Source of the DNA: JALORV01 sp035429805
GTDB lineage: Bacteria > Pseudomonadota > Gammaproteobacteria > Burkholderiales > Burkholderiaceae_F
Reading direction: 5' to 3'
DNA: 52,643 bases
Assembly (NCBI GenBank): GCA_035429805.1
Contig: DAOMFL010000017.1
Coordinates: 1-52,643, forward strand
Shown: piece by piece, positions 52,409 through 52,643 of the stretch
How positions within the stretch are numbered: the first letter of the stretch is position 1
Layout of the letters: every line of letters starts with the position of its first letter
Position numbers and translations under genes: made by a program
The notes under the pieces: generated by a model
The model's input: the letters and a program-made list of their open reading frames with translations, nothing else
The model's database searches: none
What the model was told of the DNA's origin: nothing

Positions 52409-52643
52409 ATGCAGGACTGGAGCTTCGAGTACCTCCGCAGCCAGGTGGTCGGCATCGACTCCGCCTTCGACACGCCGTTCGGGCGCCGGCTGATGGTGTA
52501 CTGCGACTTCACCGCCTCGGGCCGCTGCCTGCTGTTCGTCGAGCGCTACCTGCAGAGCCTGCAGCGCAGCTACGCCAACACCCACACCGAGGACGACGTC
52601 ACCGGCCGCAGCATGAGCCGCCTGCTGCACGAGGCCGAGGCGA
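52409..52643 (+). CDS. Class V aminotransferase-like PLP protein (5' part only)
   Basis: Only the first 78 codons are in the window. The sequence YCDFTASGRCLLFVERYLQ and YANTHTEDDVTGRSMSRL is typical of the N-terminus of class V PLP-dependent aminotransferases / cysteine desulfurase-like proteins, where YANTHTE..TG precedes the cofactor pocket. Divergent from groEL with a 103-bp shared promoter region. The catalytic Lys would lie beyond the window. Confidence 0.75.
   Translation, partial: MQDWSFEYLRSQVVGIDSAFDTPFGRRLMVYCDFTASGRCLLFVERYLQSLQRSYANTHTEDDVTGRSMSRLLHEAEA

Overview
The window looks like the chromosome of a high-G+C gammaproteobacterium. The order mutT / yacG-zapD-coaE-pilD-pilC-pilB, a PilS-PilR pair with a sigma-54 pilA promoter, and sucCD all fit that class. 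I cannot name a genus. Most of the backbone is clearly G+C-rich. The first ~7.7 kb is visibly more A+T-rich and behaves as an inserted element.

Layout. (1) 1-7730: an integrative element with two tyrosine recombinases, a small HUH-type endonuclease, an unusual restriction-modification module (methylase, single-TRD specificity subunit, convergent PD-(D/E)XK nuclease) and a DUF6641-like gene. Imperfect direct repeats at 56-74 and 7712-7730 look like its attachment sites. (2) 7789-14250: mutT, then on the minus strand yacG, zapD, coaE and the type IV pilus assembly genes pilD, pilC, pilB. (3) 14834-31913: a glycan locus built around the major pilin gene pilA, with GT-C membrane proteins, GT4 and GT2 glycosyltransferases, a flippase, methyltransferases, AsnB, GtrA and a UGM-like flavoprotein. 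Most genes overlap by 4 bp (ATGA/GTGA). pilA has a textbook sigma-54 promoter and its own terminator. (4) 32036-35798: pilR and pilS, split by a ~790-bp cassette with a four-helix-bundle (23S-IVP/Avd-like) gene bracketed by arrays of 7-bp repeats. (5) 35922-38119: sucC-sucD; SucD carries a histone-like basic tail. (6) 38153-49331: a PGM1-like ATP-grasp ligase divergent from an operon for an acyl-CoA synthetase-like enzyme, 2-oxoacid dehydrogenase E1alpha/E1beta/E2 and an acyl carrier protein, followed by an AttEFGH-like ABC exporter with an AttH protein. (7) 49340-52643: YpfJ-like metallopeptidase, a DUF1496-like protein, a groEL paralogue without groES, and the start of a class-V aminotransferase-like gene.

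Most interesting structure: arrays of in-phase heptamers of the form YNCNGCY. They flank the four-helix-bundle gene exactly (one abuts its stop codon), sit between pilS and pilR whose ends they touch, and recur inside the pilD coding sequence about 22 kb away. This looks like a small mobile or amplifying repeat/gene unit. Other points are the island's attachment-site geometry, the restriction-modification module, the basic SucD tail and the dehydrogenase-ACP operon.
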